From NCBI RefSeq assembly GCF_014696065.1, contig NZ_JACJPL010000001.1, positions 407,117 through 471,116 on the forward strand: a DNA stretch of 64,000 bases, in the 5' to 3' direction. This DNA is from Leptolyngbya sp. FACHB-261. Its GTDB lineage: Bacteria; Cyanobacteriota; Cyanobacteriia; FACHB-261. Shown in pieces: positions 44,653 to 53,817 of this stretch; position 1 is the first letter of the stretch; the number at the start of each line of letters is the position of its first letter. The translations under genes were made by a program, and so were the position numbers. The notes beneath the pieces were generated by a model, which was not told the DNA's origin, did not search any database, and saw nothing but the letters and a program-made list of their open reading frames with translations.

Positions 44653-46071
44653 TTGCTAGGAAACTCCCTCTCAATATTGATCAACCGGTTAGTACAAAGC
44701 CTCACCACCTTTGCATTAGTTGCAGCTATTGCTCGTCTGCTGGGACCGTATGAGTTGGGGCAATATTTGCTTGCCTTTGGCTATTACTACATCTTCATGT
44801 CTATCGCCTCTCAGGGGCTCAAGGTTCTATTTACGCGAGAACTATCACGTAATCTAGAAGAGGTACAGCTCTATCTAATCAACGGCACACTCCTACAGTT
44901 ATTTGCAAGCCTTATCAGTTACGGAATATTAGTCATTACAGTATTTTTATTGCCTTATAACTCTGACACCTCTACTGCTTGCTATATCTTGGGCTTGATG
45001 GTCGTTCCCTTTTCTCTCTCCAATGTTACAGAGGCGATCTTTCAAGCGCAGGAACGCATGTACTTGATAACCCTCAGTACAGTACCTGTTTATATTTTGC
45101 GTCTACTCGTCATCATTTGGATAATGCAACAGGGCTACACTATCAACCTTGTATCCGCGATTCTAGTCCTTTCAGAAATTTTCATTCTTGTATTGCAATG
45201 GGGTCTGTTGATCCAAAAGATTAATCTAGAAAGACAGATTAATTGGAGTTTTATGCGGCGCAGCATAAAGGCTGCTCGCACTTTTTTCGCGATCGAAGCC
45301 ATCGCTGTGCTCAAAGACCGAATGCAGCTGCTCATCCTCTCCTTAATAGGAGGTGAAATCGTAGTTGGACTCTACGGAGCGGTTATGCAATTGATGCAAC
45401 CCTTTGAGATTATTGCTCATAGTCTTGCATTGGCTATTTTTCCAAGAATGAACAAGATAGTTGCAGCAGAGCCAGAAAAGCTGCGGGACCTTGTTGAAGG
45501 CGTCATTGAGATCTTGCTTAGTGTGGCCTTGCCACTAATCATTGGCCTGTTTTTTCTAGGGCGCGACTTATTGGTCTTTGTCTACGGCAATCCTAGCTTT
45601 GCTGATGCCGATACCGCTCTTAAGATAGTTGCCTTAGCACTTGTTGCATCATCTCTCATGAAGCCGCTCAGCTTGGCACTAGTGGCAAGTGGTTTTGAAC
45701 GGATTAATCTACGTGAAGTGAGCGTCACTACTAGTATAGGGGGACTAATTAGCATAGTTCTAGTTACAGCCTATCAACTAACTGGCGCAGCTATAACAGC
45801 ACTTCTCATGCAATTAATCGCTTGCGGCCAATATGTCTATCCTGTACATCGTCGTTTGTTTCCCATACGCTTCTGGCACGTTTTGCGCTACCCAATGCTA
45901 GCTAGCATATGGACTCTATGTGTGTTTCTAATCTTACAAAGAATCACTCAAGACCTTCTCATAACCATGCTTACTGCTACTTCTCTCTACTGTCTATTAA
46001 TAATGACTCTCAGCATTTATGCTTTCGGAGGTCTAAATGCAGTTAAAGCTAAGTTGCGTCGTAGTTTGTAA
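44653..46071 (+). CDS. Wzx-type polysaccharide flippase
   Basis: 472-residue membrane protein with about 12-14 helices, of the oligosaccharide flippase (MOP) family that flips lipid-linked repeat units to the periplasm. The N-terminal NSLSILINRLVQSLTTFALV and GPYELGQYLLAFGYYYIF are characteristic. The frame has no ATG near the start; TTG at 44653 is the best available, and translation might begin elsewhere. It is the first gene of the exopolysaccharide cluster and clearly more A+T-rich than flanking housekeeping genes. Confidence 0.9.
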   Translation: MLGNSLSILINRLVQSLTTFALVAAIARLLGPYELGQYLLAFGYYYIFMSIASQGLKVLFTRELSRNLEEVQLYLINGTLLQLFASLISYGILVITVFLLPYNSDTSTACYILGLMVVPFSLSNVTEAIFQAQERMYLITLSTVPVYILRLLVIIWIMQQGYTINLVSAILVLSEIFILVLQWGLLIQKINLERQINWSFMRRSIKAARTFFAIEAIAVLKDRMQLLILSLIGGEIVVGLYGAVMQLMQPFEIIAHSLALAIFPRMNKIVAAEPEKLRDLVEGVIEILLSVALPLIIGLFFLGRDLLVFVYGNPSFADADTALKIVALALVASSLMKPLSLALVASGFERINLREVSVTTSIGGLISIVLVTAYQLTGAAITALLMQLIACGQYVYPVHRRLFPIRFWHVLRYPMLASIWTLCVFLILQRITQDLLITMLTATSLYCLLIMTLSIYAFGGLNAVKAKLRRSL

Positions 46072-46128
46072 ATTCAAATCAAAGCCTCGCATAGTTTCAA
46101 TAAACACTTTCAGATATTCTTATCGTAG

Positions 46129-47109
46129 ATGTTGCTCATGAATGAAAGCAACCAAGTCTTAGTCAGTGCTGTAATCCCAACTTGCGGTCGGCCGCAGATT
46201 GTGTCTAGAGCAGTCAAAAGTGCCCTAGCCCAAAGCTTAAGCATGATTGAAGTCATTGTGGTTGTAGATGGCCCTGATGAAGCTACAGCTAGACACTTGG
46301 AACAAATTAATGATTCAAGATTGAGAGTAGTCGTATTGCCAGTGAATGTAGGGGCAGCAGGTGCTAGGAATGCTGGAGTTAGTGAAGCTAAGGGGAATTG
46401 GATCGCTTTTTTGGATGATGATGATGAATGGCTCCCTCAAAAGCTCGAATCTCAACTTCAAATTGCCAATCATTCAAAGCATACTTTTCCAATTGTTTAT
46501 AGCCGCTTTATTTGGAAAACGGCAGAATCTGAATTCATTGGCCCCAGAAGAATACCAGCCCCTTATGAACACTTAGCTGACTATCTTTTTTTTCGGAAGT
46601 CTCTGTTCTATGGAGAAGCTTTTGTCAACACTTCCACACTCTTTGCAAAGAAAGAATTACTGCTCATAAATCCTCTCGACACAAGCTTACGCCGACATGA
46701 AGACTGGAATTGGGTGCTTCAGGTCAGTGCATTGGAAGGTGTAGGAATTCATTTCGCACCTGAACCCTTAGCGATTACTAATATAGAGACAGGGCGCAAG
46801 CGCTTAAGTAATATCAACGACTGGCAAGACTCTTTAAACTGGATTCGTTCAATTCGTTCTTTAGTGACTCCGTCTGCTTACTCGTGCTTTCTCCTAACCT
46901 TCGTGGGTTTGCAGGCAGCCTCAGAGCAAAACTGGAAGGTTTTCTGGTCTCTACTTAGGGAAGCTATAGAACTTGGTAAGCCTAGACCTATTGACTTTTT
47001 ACTATATCTGTTGCGGTGGTTGATTCCTCAAGAGGTTCGACAATGGCTTCCAGCTATCTTCTCAAGACAACGTAAGGCAGAACTTAGACCGAACAGCCCG
47101 TTACAATAA
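46129..47109 (+). CDS. GT2-family glycosyltransferase
   Basis: 326 residues, GT-A fold. VSAVIPTCGRPQIVSRAVKS opens the nucleotide-sugar domain, followed by VGAAGARNAGVSEAKGNWIA and the metal-binding FLDDDDEW. An acceptor-domain acidic motif is in SLRRHEDWNWVLQVSA. It adds a sugar to the lipid-linked repeat unit in the cytosol. Substrate unknown. An alternative start is the second Met (46138). Confidence 0.92.
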   Translation: MLLMNESNQVLVSAVIPTCGRPQIVSRAVKSALAQSLSMIEVIVVVDGPDEATARHLEQINDSRLRVVVLPVNVGAAGARNAGVSEAKGNWIAFLDDDDEWLPQKLESQLQIANHSKHTFPIVYSRFIWKTAESEFIGPRRIPAPYEHLADYLFFRKSLFYGEAFVNTSTLFAKKELLLINPLDTSLRRHEDWNWVLQVSALEGVGIHFAPEPLAITNIETGRKRLSNINDWQDSLNWIRSIRSLVTPSAYSCFLLTFVGLQAASEQNWKVFWSLLREAIELGKPRPIDFLLYLLRWLIPQEVRQWLPAIFSRQRKAELRPNSPLQ

Positions 47110-47177
47110 ATGCCCTGTTCTTTGTCTTACGTTAGGTTTAGCTAAATTGTCTGACTGTCAACAGTACAGGGTGGGTT

Positions 47178-48812
47178 GTGGATAGCAAATCTGTGGAGAA
47201 GGTCTCTCATCGTGGCTGGTTACTATTTTTAGTCATTGCTATCTTGGCAATGGGAATATTTTTTCGGTTCAGCAATCTAGATCGAAAAATTTATTGGCAC
47301 GATGAAGCCTACACCTCGTTAAGAATTTCTGGTTACACAACAGCAGAGTTTTTCGAACAGGTCTATACAGGTTCTTCAATAGGCATTGAGAAGCTTCAAA
47401 AATACCAGAATCCTTCCTCTGACAAAGACATTATTGATACGGTTAAGAGCTTAGCTATAGAAGACGCTCAGCATCCACCCTTCTATTACATCATATTGCG
47501 GCTTTGGATAGGATGGTTTGGCAGTTCAGTTACGATCATCCGAAGTCTGTCAGCCGTCATCAGCTTACTAGCTTTTCCTTGTGTCTATTGGCTATGCCTG
47601 GAGTTATTTGGGTCATCCCTGTCTGGATGGATCGCGATCATATTATTAGCTGTCTCGCCGTTCCAGATCGTCTACGCCCAAGAAGCACGGGAATACAGCC
47701 TATGGGCAGTAACAATCTTAGTCGCAAGCTTAGTATTCCTAAAGGCTGTACGACTTAAAACAAAATCTTATTGGAGCATCTATGCAGCGACTGTGGCTAT
47801 GAGTCTTTACACCTTTTTATTCTCTTTTTTCTTTTTAATTGGTCACGGAGCCTATATAATTGCGATCGAAAAGCTTCGATTCAATAGAACAGTTAGAGCT
47901 TATTTATTGGCATCCTTTGTAGGCTTTCTAGCTTTTGTGCCTTGGTTTCTAGTTGTCATTAAAGGTACTTCTCAAATATCTAGAACAACAAGTTGGATGG
48001 GCTCTCAAGAAACACCACCGCTCAACTCGATTAAAGTTCTTGCTCAAAATATTAGCCTGACTTTTTTTGATTTATATCTCGGCCAACATTTTAAACTTGA
48101 CGGCTCTGGGCTCGATCTGTTGCTCTTGCCTCTTCTAATCCTAATAGGATACTCATTTTACTTTCTCTATAATAAAGGACCAAGATCGGCTTGGTTGTTT
48201 GTTGTTTTATTGACTTGGATTATACCGTTAGCATTAATACTCCCAGATCTTTTGTTGGGAGGACGACGATCAGCATGGCCTAGATTTATTTTTCCTTGCT
48301 CTTTAGGAATTCTGTTAGCTGTTACGTACCTCTTCACCATTCAAATCTCCTCGATTTATGCTGCTAGTTCTTGGCGGCGAAGAATCTGGCAAATTGCCAT
48401 AACACTCCTGATCTCAGGAGAAGTTCTATCCTGTGCAGTTCATGTGCAAGCACAAGATTGGTGGAATAAGTACGGAGGTCAGCTAATCCTTGAAACAGCC
48501 TACGTTGTTAATCAGTCTAGTCAGCCACTTTTAATTAGCGACTCTTCCGATGGCAATACGATGGGTAGCCTACTATCTCTTAGTCATCTGCTAGAACCTA
48601 AAGTGAAAGTTCAATTAATTGTTGAGCCCAGCGTCCCCATTATTTCCAGCAACTTTAGCAATATATTTCTATATCAAGCCTCTGAAGCCACAAAGCAGAA
48701 ATTAAAGAACGATTACGAGATAACGCCTCTTATAGAGCCAGTTTACGAGAGCGGGGCTCTGTATCAACTTAATAGAAAGAATGAAGCGTCGAAGCCAGCA
48801 GCCAGCAGCTAG
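47178..48812 (+). CDS. GT39-type membrane glycosyltransferase
   Basis: 544 residues with about ten to twelve transmembrane helices, of the ArnT/PMT-like family that uses polyprenyl-phosphate sugars on the periplasmic side. The catalytic first-loop acidic motif is present in DRKIYWHDEAYTSLRISGY just after helix one. PFQIVYAQEAREYSLWAVT is another family hallmark. The start is GTG at 47178. It may modify the polysaccharide or a lipid carrier. Confidence 0.88.
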   Translation: MDSKSVEKVSHRGWLLFLVIAILAMGIFFRFSNLDRKIYWHDEAYTSLRISGYTTAEFFEQVYTGSSIGIEKLQKYQNPSSDKDIIDTVKSLAIEDAQHPPFYYIILRLWIGWFGSSVTIIRSLSAVISLLAFPCVYWLCLELFGSSLSGWIAIILLAVSPFQIVYAQEAREYSLWAVTILVASLVFLKAVRLKTKSYWSIYAATVAMSLYTFLFSFFFLIGHGAYIIAIEKLRFNRTVRAYLLASFVGFLAFVPWFLVVIKGTSQISRTTSWMGSQETPPLNSIKVLAQNISLTFFDLYLGQHFKLDGSGLDLLLLPLLILIGYSFYFLYNKGPRSAWLFVVLLTWIIPLALILPDLLLGGRRSAWPRFIFPCSLGILLAVTYLFTIQISSIYAASSWRRRIWQIAITLLISGEVLSCAVHVQAQDWWNKYGGQLILETAYVVNQSSQPLLISDSSDGNTMGSLLSLSHLLEPKVKVQLIVEPSVPIISSNFSNIFLYQASEATKQKLKNDYEITPLIEPVYESGALYQLNRKNEASKPAASS

Positions 48813-48920
48813 CAAGAGTATTTTTTCTCCTCAATTCTGTATGCAGATCATTTCTCTACATCAGTTAAATGCCTAGCTTTTTACAAGTCAGTGCAGGTCC
48901 TTTCAATTTTAGCTAAAACA

Positions 48921-50246
48921 ATGAAAAAAATTCTAAGACTTGCCGAACAGAGTTTTACAGTTCTGTCCCTGCTTCTCTATTCAGGAGGTCCCCTCACTGT
49001 ACTCCTGTCAGGCGGCGTAAGCGAGGGAGATGGAAGGGCCGTACCAACCGAATATCCCTTGATTCAACTTCTTTTTTTAGTTGTTTATGCAATCACCCTC
49101 TTCTTACTCTCTAAACGGTGGAAAGACGTATTTACTGTAGTTTCTAAAAATAGGCTTATTGGGCTTTTTCTAGGGCTCGTCCTAGTCTCAGTTCTTTGGT
49201 CTTATGAACCAATGATGACCATACGTCGTAGCATAGCTCTAGCTGGAACCACTCTATTTGGAATTTATTTAGCCACACGCTACAGCTTGAAACAGCAGAT
49301 ACAGTTACTAGGCTGGATGTTTGGGCTAGCAATATTGCTGAGCCTAATATTTGCTCTGGCTCTGCCAAAATACGGAATTATGGGCGGAGTTCATACAGGG
49401 ACTTGGCGAGGCATTTATTTACATAAAAATGCACTTGGCAAAGTTATGGTGCCAAGTGCGGCTATCTTTCTACTGCTTGCTCTTGACAATCCTAAAAAAC
49501 AGCTTCTCTTTTGGGGTTGTTTTAGTTCTTCAATTATTCTTTTGCTGCTTTCAACCTCCAAAACTGCTTTGGTTAGCTTTGTATTTCTCTTAAGTGCACT
49601 TTGCTTATATCGGTTTTGGCAGAAGCACTATGACGTTATTTTTCCTGCACTACTAGCGATAACAGCAACGATTTGTATCAGCTTTTCTCCCCCGTTATTA
49701 CCTCAGGTCAATGCTCTATTCAATGTGACAGAAGCTCCCCCTAGCCAAACAGTGACTCTGCCAAGCTCCTCCTCTGAGACCGTAACTACTTCCCCTAAAT
49801 CTACTGACAAAGGCAAAACACTTCATGCTCGCAGCCAACTGTGGTCACTTGCGCTGGAAATGATCAGCAAGCGCCCTTGGTTGGGCTATGGATATGGAGC
49901 GTTTTGGTTGGGTAACGACGGTCCATCTGCCTACATTTGGAAGATTACCGACTGGATGCCCCCTAACTCACACAATGGCTGGCTAGATCTTTGGCTTGAT
50001 CTAGGCATTTTCGGAATAGTGATCTACCTCATTGGTTTGTGGAAAACTTTAGCAAAGGCCTTAGCTCAGGTCCGTTTGAGTAGAACAGCAGAATACCTCT
50101 GGCCAATCGCGTACTTAACTTTTCTCATGCTTGTCAATTTGACTGAGAGCACATTAGTCGTTCAAAACAATCTTCTCTGGGTGCTCTATGTGGCAGTCGC
50201 TTTATCCACACTTACACCATCTGAACCAATAGTCTCTAAAAGCTGA
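48921..50246 (+). CDS. O-antigen ligase/polymerase-family protein (copy 1)
   Basis: About 441 residues, 10-12 transmembrane helices, of the Wzy/WaaL (O-antigen ligase, PF04932-like) family. Conserved blocks include LVSVLWSYEPMMTIRRSIAL and TGTWRGIYLHKNALGKVM, and a large periplasmic loop with RSQLWSLALEMISKRPWLGY and GYGAFWLG. PPNSHNGWLDLWLDLGIFG carries the family His/Arg-type loop. I prefer ATG 48921 to GTG 48891. A paralogue is at 52448. Confidence 0.9.
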   Translation: MKKILRLAEQSFTVLSLLLYSGGPLTVLLSGGVSEGDGRAVPTEYPLIQLLFLVVYAITLFLLSKRWKDVFTVVSKNRLIGLFLGLVLVSVLWSYEPMMTIRRSIALAGTTLFGIYLATRYSLKQQIQLLGWMFGLAILLSLIFALALPKYGIMGGVHTGTWRGIYLHKNALGKVMVPSAAIFLLLALDNPKKQLLFWGCFSSSIILLLLSTSKTALVSFVFLLSALCLYRFWQKHYDVIFPALLAITATICISFSPPLLPQVNALFNVTEAPPSQTVTLPSSSSETVTTSPKSTDKGKTLHARSQLWSLALEMISKRPWLGYGYGAFWLGNDGPSAYIWKITDWMPPNSHNGWLDLWLDLGIFGIVIYLIGLWKTLAKALAQVRLSRTAEYLWPIAYLTFLMLVNLTESTLVVQNNLLWVLYVAVALSTLTPSEPIVSKS

Positions 50247-50250
50247 ACTA

Positions 50251-51351
50251 ATGAACTCATTAAGGATCTTAATGCTGGGCGCTAGCCTGGATCAGAACGG
50301 GGGTATAGCAACTCTCGAAAAGCTCATCTTAAAGCACACGCCTTCTAATATCGAGATCCAACACGTCACTAGTCATGATGAAGGCAGCATTCTGCATCGA
50401 GTCATAGTCTTCACTAAAGCTCTATTAGCTTTACTGTGGAGACTGCTACGTCGAGACGTTGATCTTGTGCATATTCATCTGTCAGATGGTGGTAGTCTCT
50501 TGCGCAAAGCGATGCTAACCCTCTTAGCTTCTCTGTTTCGCATACCCGTGTTGATGCATGCTAACGGAGCTGAATTTCATTTTACTTATGCTAGCCTCCC
50601 TAAAGGAGCACAGCAGTGTTTAAGTAGTATATTTCGCCAATGTCGCGGCTTTATTGCTGTTACCCAACTCTGGAAAGATTATTACATCACCAATTTGGGT
50701 TTGAACGAGGAACAAGTTTTCGTTCTACCCAATCCGGCAGAACTACCGGCTCAAGTTCCCAACCGCACGGGCGTCACTAAAATTAAGCTGATTTTCTGTG
50801 GACGGATTGGACAGCGGAAGGGAGCCTTTGATTTAATCAGAGCATTTGCCCAATTGCCTGATGAACTTAAACAAAACTCTCAACTGATTCTGGCTGGTGA
50901 TGGTGAGATCGAGGAAGGACAACAACTAGCAATAACCCTTAATGTCCAGAACTCCATCACTTTTCTCGGCTGGGTTAACGCAGAGACCCGTGATGCGCTG
51001 TTAACAGAAGCAGATGTATTTATCTTGCCCTCCTATAACGAGGGTCTGCCACTAGCCTTAATCGAAGCAATGGGTTGGGGCTTACCTGTAATCACTACAC
51101 CAGTGTCTGGCATCCCGGAACTAGTGACCTCAACAGAGAATGGTTTATTAGTTGAACCCGGTGATATTCAACAACTATCCGAGGCAATGCAAGCCTTGAT
51201 TAAGGATGAGGCTTTAAGGCTAGCCTTAGGAAGCGCTGCCCGGAAAACTGTTGCTCCACTTGATGTAAAAAACTTCTTCTGCCGCTTGACTGAGATCTAC
51301 CGCTTAGTTGTAGCAAAACGCTATTCAAGTTCAGCTCAAGCAACTTTGTAA
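50251..51351 (+). CDS. GT4-family glycosyltransferase
   Basis: 366 residues, GT-B fold. The N-terminal domain has a Gly-rich ILMLGASLDQNGGIATLEKL. The C-terminal donor site has KLIFCGRIGQRKGAFDLIRA and PSYNEGLPLALIEAMGWGLP, the ExxxxxxxE motif of GT4 retaining enzymes, then VITTPVSGIPELV. It starts four bases after the stop of the first O-antigen-ligase gene, so the two are co-transcribed. Confidence 0.94.
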   Translation: MNSLRILMLGASLDQNGGIATLEKLILKHTPSNIEIQHVTSHDEGSILHRVIVFTKALLALLWRLLRRDVDLVHIHLSDGGSLLRKAMLTLLASLFRIPVLMHANGAEFHFTYASLPKGAQQCLSSIFRQCRGFIAVTQLWKDYYITNLGLNEEQVFVLPNPAELPAQVPNRTGVTKIKLIFCGRIGQRKGAFDLIRAFAQLPDELKQNSQLILAGDGEIEEGQQLAITLNVQNSITFLGWVNAETRDALLTEADVFILPSYNEGLPLALIEAMGWGLPVITTPVSGIPELVTSTENGLLVEPGDIQQLSEAMQALIKDEALRLALGSAARKTVAPLDVKNFFCRLTEIYRLVVAKRYSSSAQATL

Positions 51352-51444
51352 AGTCAAGGCTGTTCTTAGCCTTAGGGATGCATTTACCAGCCCCAGAGTG
51401 AGCTTATCTCTCTGCTCTGTAGTTTCATTATCCCGAGGTCCTTC

Positions 51445-52215
51445 ATGAAGATCACGATTGGTGGCGCCAAGATTGATAAATACAGTTTCGACGAAGTGGT
51501 TGAGCGCATTGTCGAGCATAGCCTTTCGGGAGGTCTACCAGAATATGTTGTTACTCCTAACGCACAGCATATTCTGACCCTCCAAAAAGACACTTATTTC
51601 CGTGAGATTTATGATAAAGCTTTCTTGTCAGTGCCAGATGGGGTCCCGCTACTATGGGCAGCTAAGATTTTAAAAACTCCCTTGAAGGGCCGAGTCAATG
51701 GGACAGATTTATTTGAGAGGCTTTCTTGCGTCGCGGCGGAGAAAGGGTTGAGAGTATTTTTGCTAGGCGGTCGCCCTGGCGCAGCAGACAAAGCGAGTGA
51801 AATTCTTCGGGCACGGCATCCAAACATCAAAATTGTTGGTACTTATTGTCCAGCTTACGGGTTTGAGTCAAAGCCAACAGAATTGGCTTTGATTAACAGC
51901 AAAATCCAAGCGGCGGCTCCTCATATTCTCTTCGTGGGTTTAGGAGCCCCCAAACAGGAGTATTGGATATACAACAATTATCAAAAGCTTGGGGTTCCCA
52001 TTTCAGTTGGCATTGGAGTCAGCTTTGAGCTCGTAGCTGGCATGGTGCAAAGGGCACCGCTCTGGATGCAGAAGAGAGGTCTAGAATGGCTTTTCCGCCT
52101 AATTGTTGAGCCAAAGCGTCTGTGGCAACGCTACGTTATTGGAAACCCCCGCTTTATCTGGTTAATATTTCGGCAGCGGCTCGCTGTCTCTAGGTTGAAT
52201 TGGAGATCATTTTAG
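51445..52215 (+). CDS. WecG/TagA/CpsF-family glycosyltransferase (GT26)
   Basis: 256 residues. It transfers an N-acetylmannosamine-type or similar sugar to the lipid-linked first sugar. Family blocks are YVVTPNAQHILTLQKD, VPDGVPLLWAAKILKTPLKG, VNGTDLFERL, VFLLGGRPGAADKASEILR, VGLGAPKQEYWIYNN and VSFELVAGMVQRAPLWMQKR. It is intact and of normal length. The product starts at ATG 51445 with AGGTCC upstream. Confidence 0.95.
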   Translation: MKITIGGAKIDKYSFDEVVERIVEHSLSGGLPEYVVTPNAQHILTLQKDTYFREIYDKAFLSVPDGVPLLWAAKILKTPLKGRVNGTDLFERLSCVAAEKGLRVFLLGGRPGAADKASEILRARHPNIKIVGTYCPAYGFESKPTELALINSKIQAAAPHILFVGLGAPKQEYWIYNNYQKLGVPISVGIGVSFELVAGMVQRAPLWMQKRGLEWLFRLIVEPKRLWQRYVIGNPRFIWLIFRQRLAVSRLNWRSF

Positions 52216-52447
52216 ACAAGGGCTGGTTTTGTCCTTACTGCCAACAAGAATTCAGCCTCTTCTAAACTCGTCGTGAACTCACAACAAGCATCAACGGTCT
52301 CATGACACCAATCTTAGGCCCTTGGTGCTTAACCCATTTTTAAAGCCTCAATAGCCCTGTAGAAGCGAATACAACTCCACGGTCAGCTAGTTCTATAGTC
52401 TCAGTTGGAGCAAAGGCAGTTTCTTATAACCTTAGCAGAGGCTCTCA

Positions 52448-53785
52448 TTGCTTAACGTGCTTAAAATCAATACCGGTTCTGCATCTTTACTCAAATTAGT
52501 TGAAAAGGGATTCGTTGTTTTATCAATCTTGTTTCTCTCTAACACAGTCCTTTATATTTTCCGAGAATCTAAATGGCTTTCACTTCCCCAGCTCAATAAT
52601 GTAATCAAATTGGGTGTTTTTGGTGTTGCAGTCGTTAGTTTTCTATTGTTGATTCAAGAGCCGAAAAAGCTTTTCTCTGTTGTGCGTCAAGAGAAGCTTT
52701 TATGGATTCTGTTAGCCATTGCCTTGAGCTCAGTGTTATGGTCCTACGCCCCGACAGCAACCCTACGTCAGGTTACATCCTTAATTAGTTCAACTTTGTT
52801 TGGCATCTACTTTGCTAGCCGTTATACGTTGAAGCAGCAACTCCAGATCCTTGCTTGTGCACTTGGCATTGCGGCAACACTGAGCCTGGCGATCATTTTA
52901 TTGCTGCCCAAATACGGTGTTATGGGAATGTCAGGCACTACGCAGCCTGAACACTTAGCTCATTTGGGTGCTTGGCGAGGTGCCTACAGTCATAAGAACA
53001 TTTTAGGCTACAACATGCTTCTCGCTGGGCTAGTCTTTTTCTACTGTATACATCGTACCTCTTGGTACCGGTGGCTCGCTTGGGCTGGGCTCATGCTATC
53101 GGTCACTCTTGTTCTAGGTTCGACCTCAAAAACTGCTTTAGTTATTTTACTGACCCTGATAGCCCTCTTACTTCTCTGCAAGGCTTTACGCTGGAGCTAC
53201 GGCTCATCCTTCTTGCTTTTTACCGCGACCATTCTGCTGAGTGTGAGCTTTGTTTTCTTGATTGCGACTAATCTTGAGTTCATATTGCAGGACATGGGCC
53301 GTGACCTAACTCTCACTGGTCGTACGCAACTTTGGGCTGCTTTGTCGTCTGTACCTCCAGAGCATCCTTGGCTCGGTTATGGATATGGTGTGTTCTGGTT
53401 GAAACCTAATGAAAGAACCTTGGCAGTCTGGAATATGGTTGGCGGTTGGAAAGCACCCAATGGCCATAATGGACTATTGGATGTCTGGCTCGACCTAGGC
53501 TTATTAGGTCTATCAACATTCATTCTTAGTTTTATTATGACTAGCGTGCGAGCTATCCACTGGCTACGTCAAGGCAAAAATGCGGAAAGGGCTTTCCCGC
53601 TAGCATATCTCATTTTTCTATTCCTGGTTAATTTAACAGAAAGTGTTTTATTGAGATCAAATTCTTCTTTTTTTTGGTTTCTGTATGTAGCCGTCAGCCT
53701 TACAACCCACCGTAGCTCCTCACAGGAGACTTCTAGTGATGGTCATTTTTCTCTTGAGGCAAATGCTAACAGTTACAAGCCATGA
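52448..53785 (+). CDS. O-antigen ligase/polymerase-family protein (copy 2)
   Basis: 445 residues, 10-12 transmembrane helices, clearly paralogous to the gene at 48921. Shared blocks are SSVLWSYAPTATLRQVTSLI, TLFGIYFASRYTLKQQLQIL, LGAWRGAYSHKNILGYNM, HPWLGYGYGVFWL and APNGHNGLLDVWLDLGLLG. No ATG begins the frame: TTG at 52448 or GTG at 52457 are the candidates. One copy may act as polymerase and the other as ligase; which is which cannot be read. Confidence 0.9.
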   Translation: MLNVLKINTGSASLLKLVEKGFVVLSILFLSNTVLYIFRESKWLSLPQLNNVIKLGVFGVAVVSFLLLIQEPKKLFSVVRQEKLLWILLAIALSSVLWSYAPTATLRQVTSLISSTLFGIYFASRYTLKQQLQILACALGIAATLSLAIILLLPKYGVMGMSGTTQPEHLAHLGAWRGAYSHKNILGYNMLLAGLVFFYCIHRTSWYRWLAWAGLMLSVTLVLGSTSKTALVILLTLIALLLLCKALRWSYGSSFLLFTATILLSVSFVFLIATNLEFILQDMGRDLTLTGRTQLWAALSSVPPEHPWLGYGYGVFWLKPNERTLAVWNMVGGWKAPNGHNGLLDVWLDLGLLGLSTFILSFIMTSVRAIHWLRQGKNAERAFPLAYLIFLFLVNLTESVLLRSNSSFFWFLYVAVSLTTHRSSSQETSSDGHFSLEANANSYKP

Positions 53786-53817
53786 CCCTGCCCTTTAGCC
53801 AGCATAACTAATCTATC

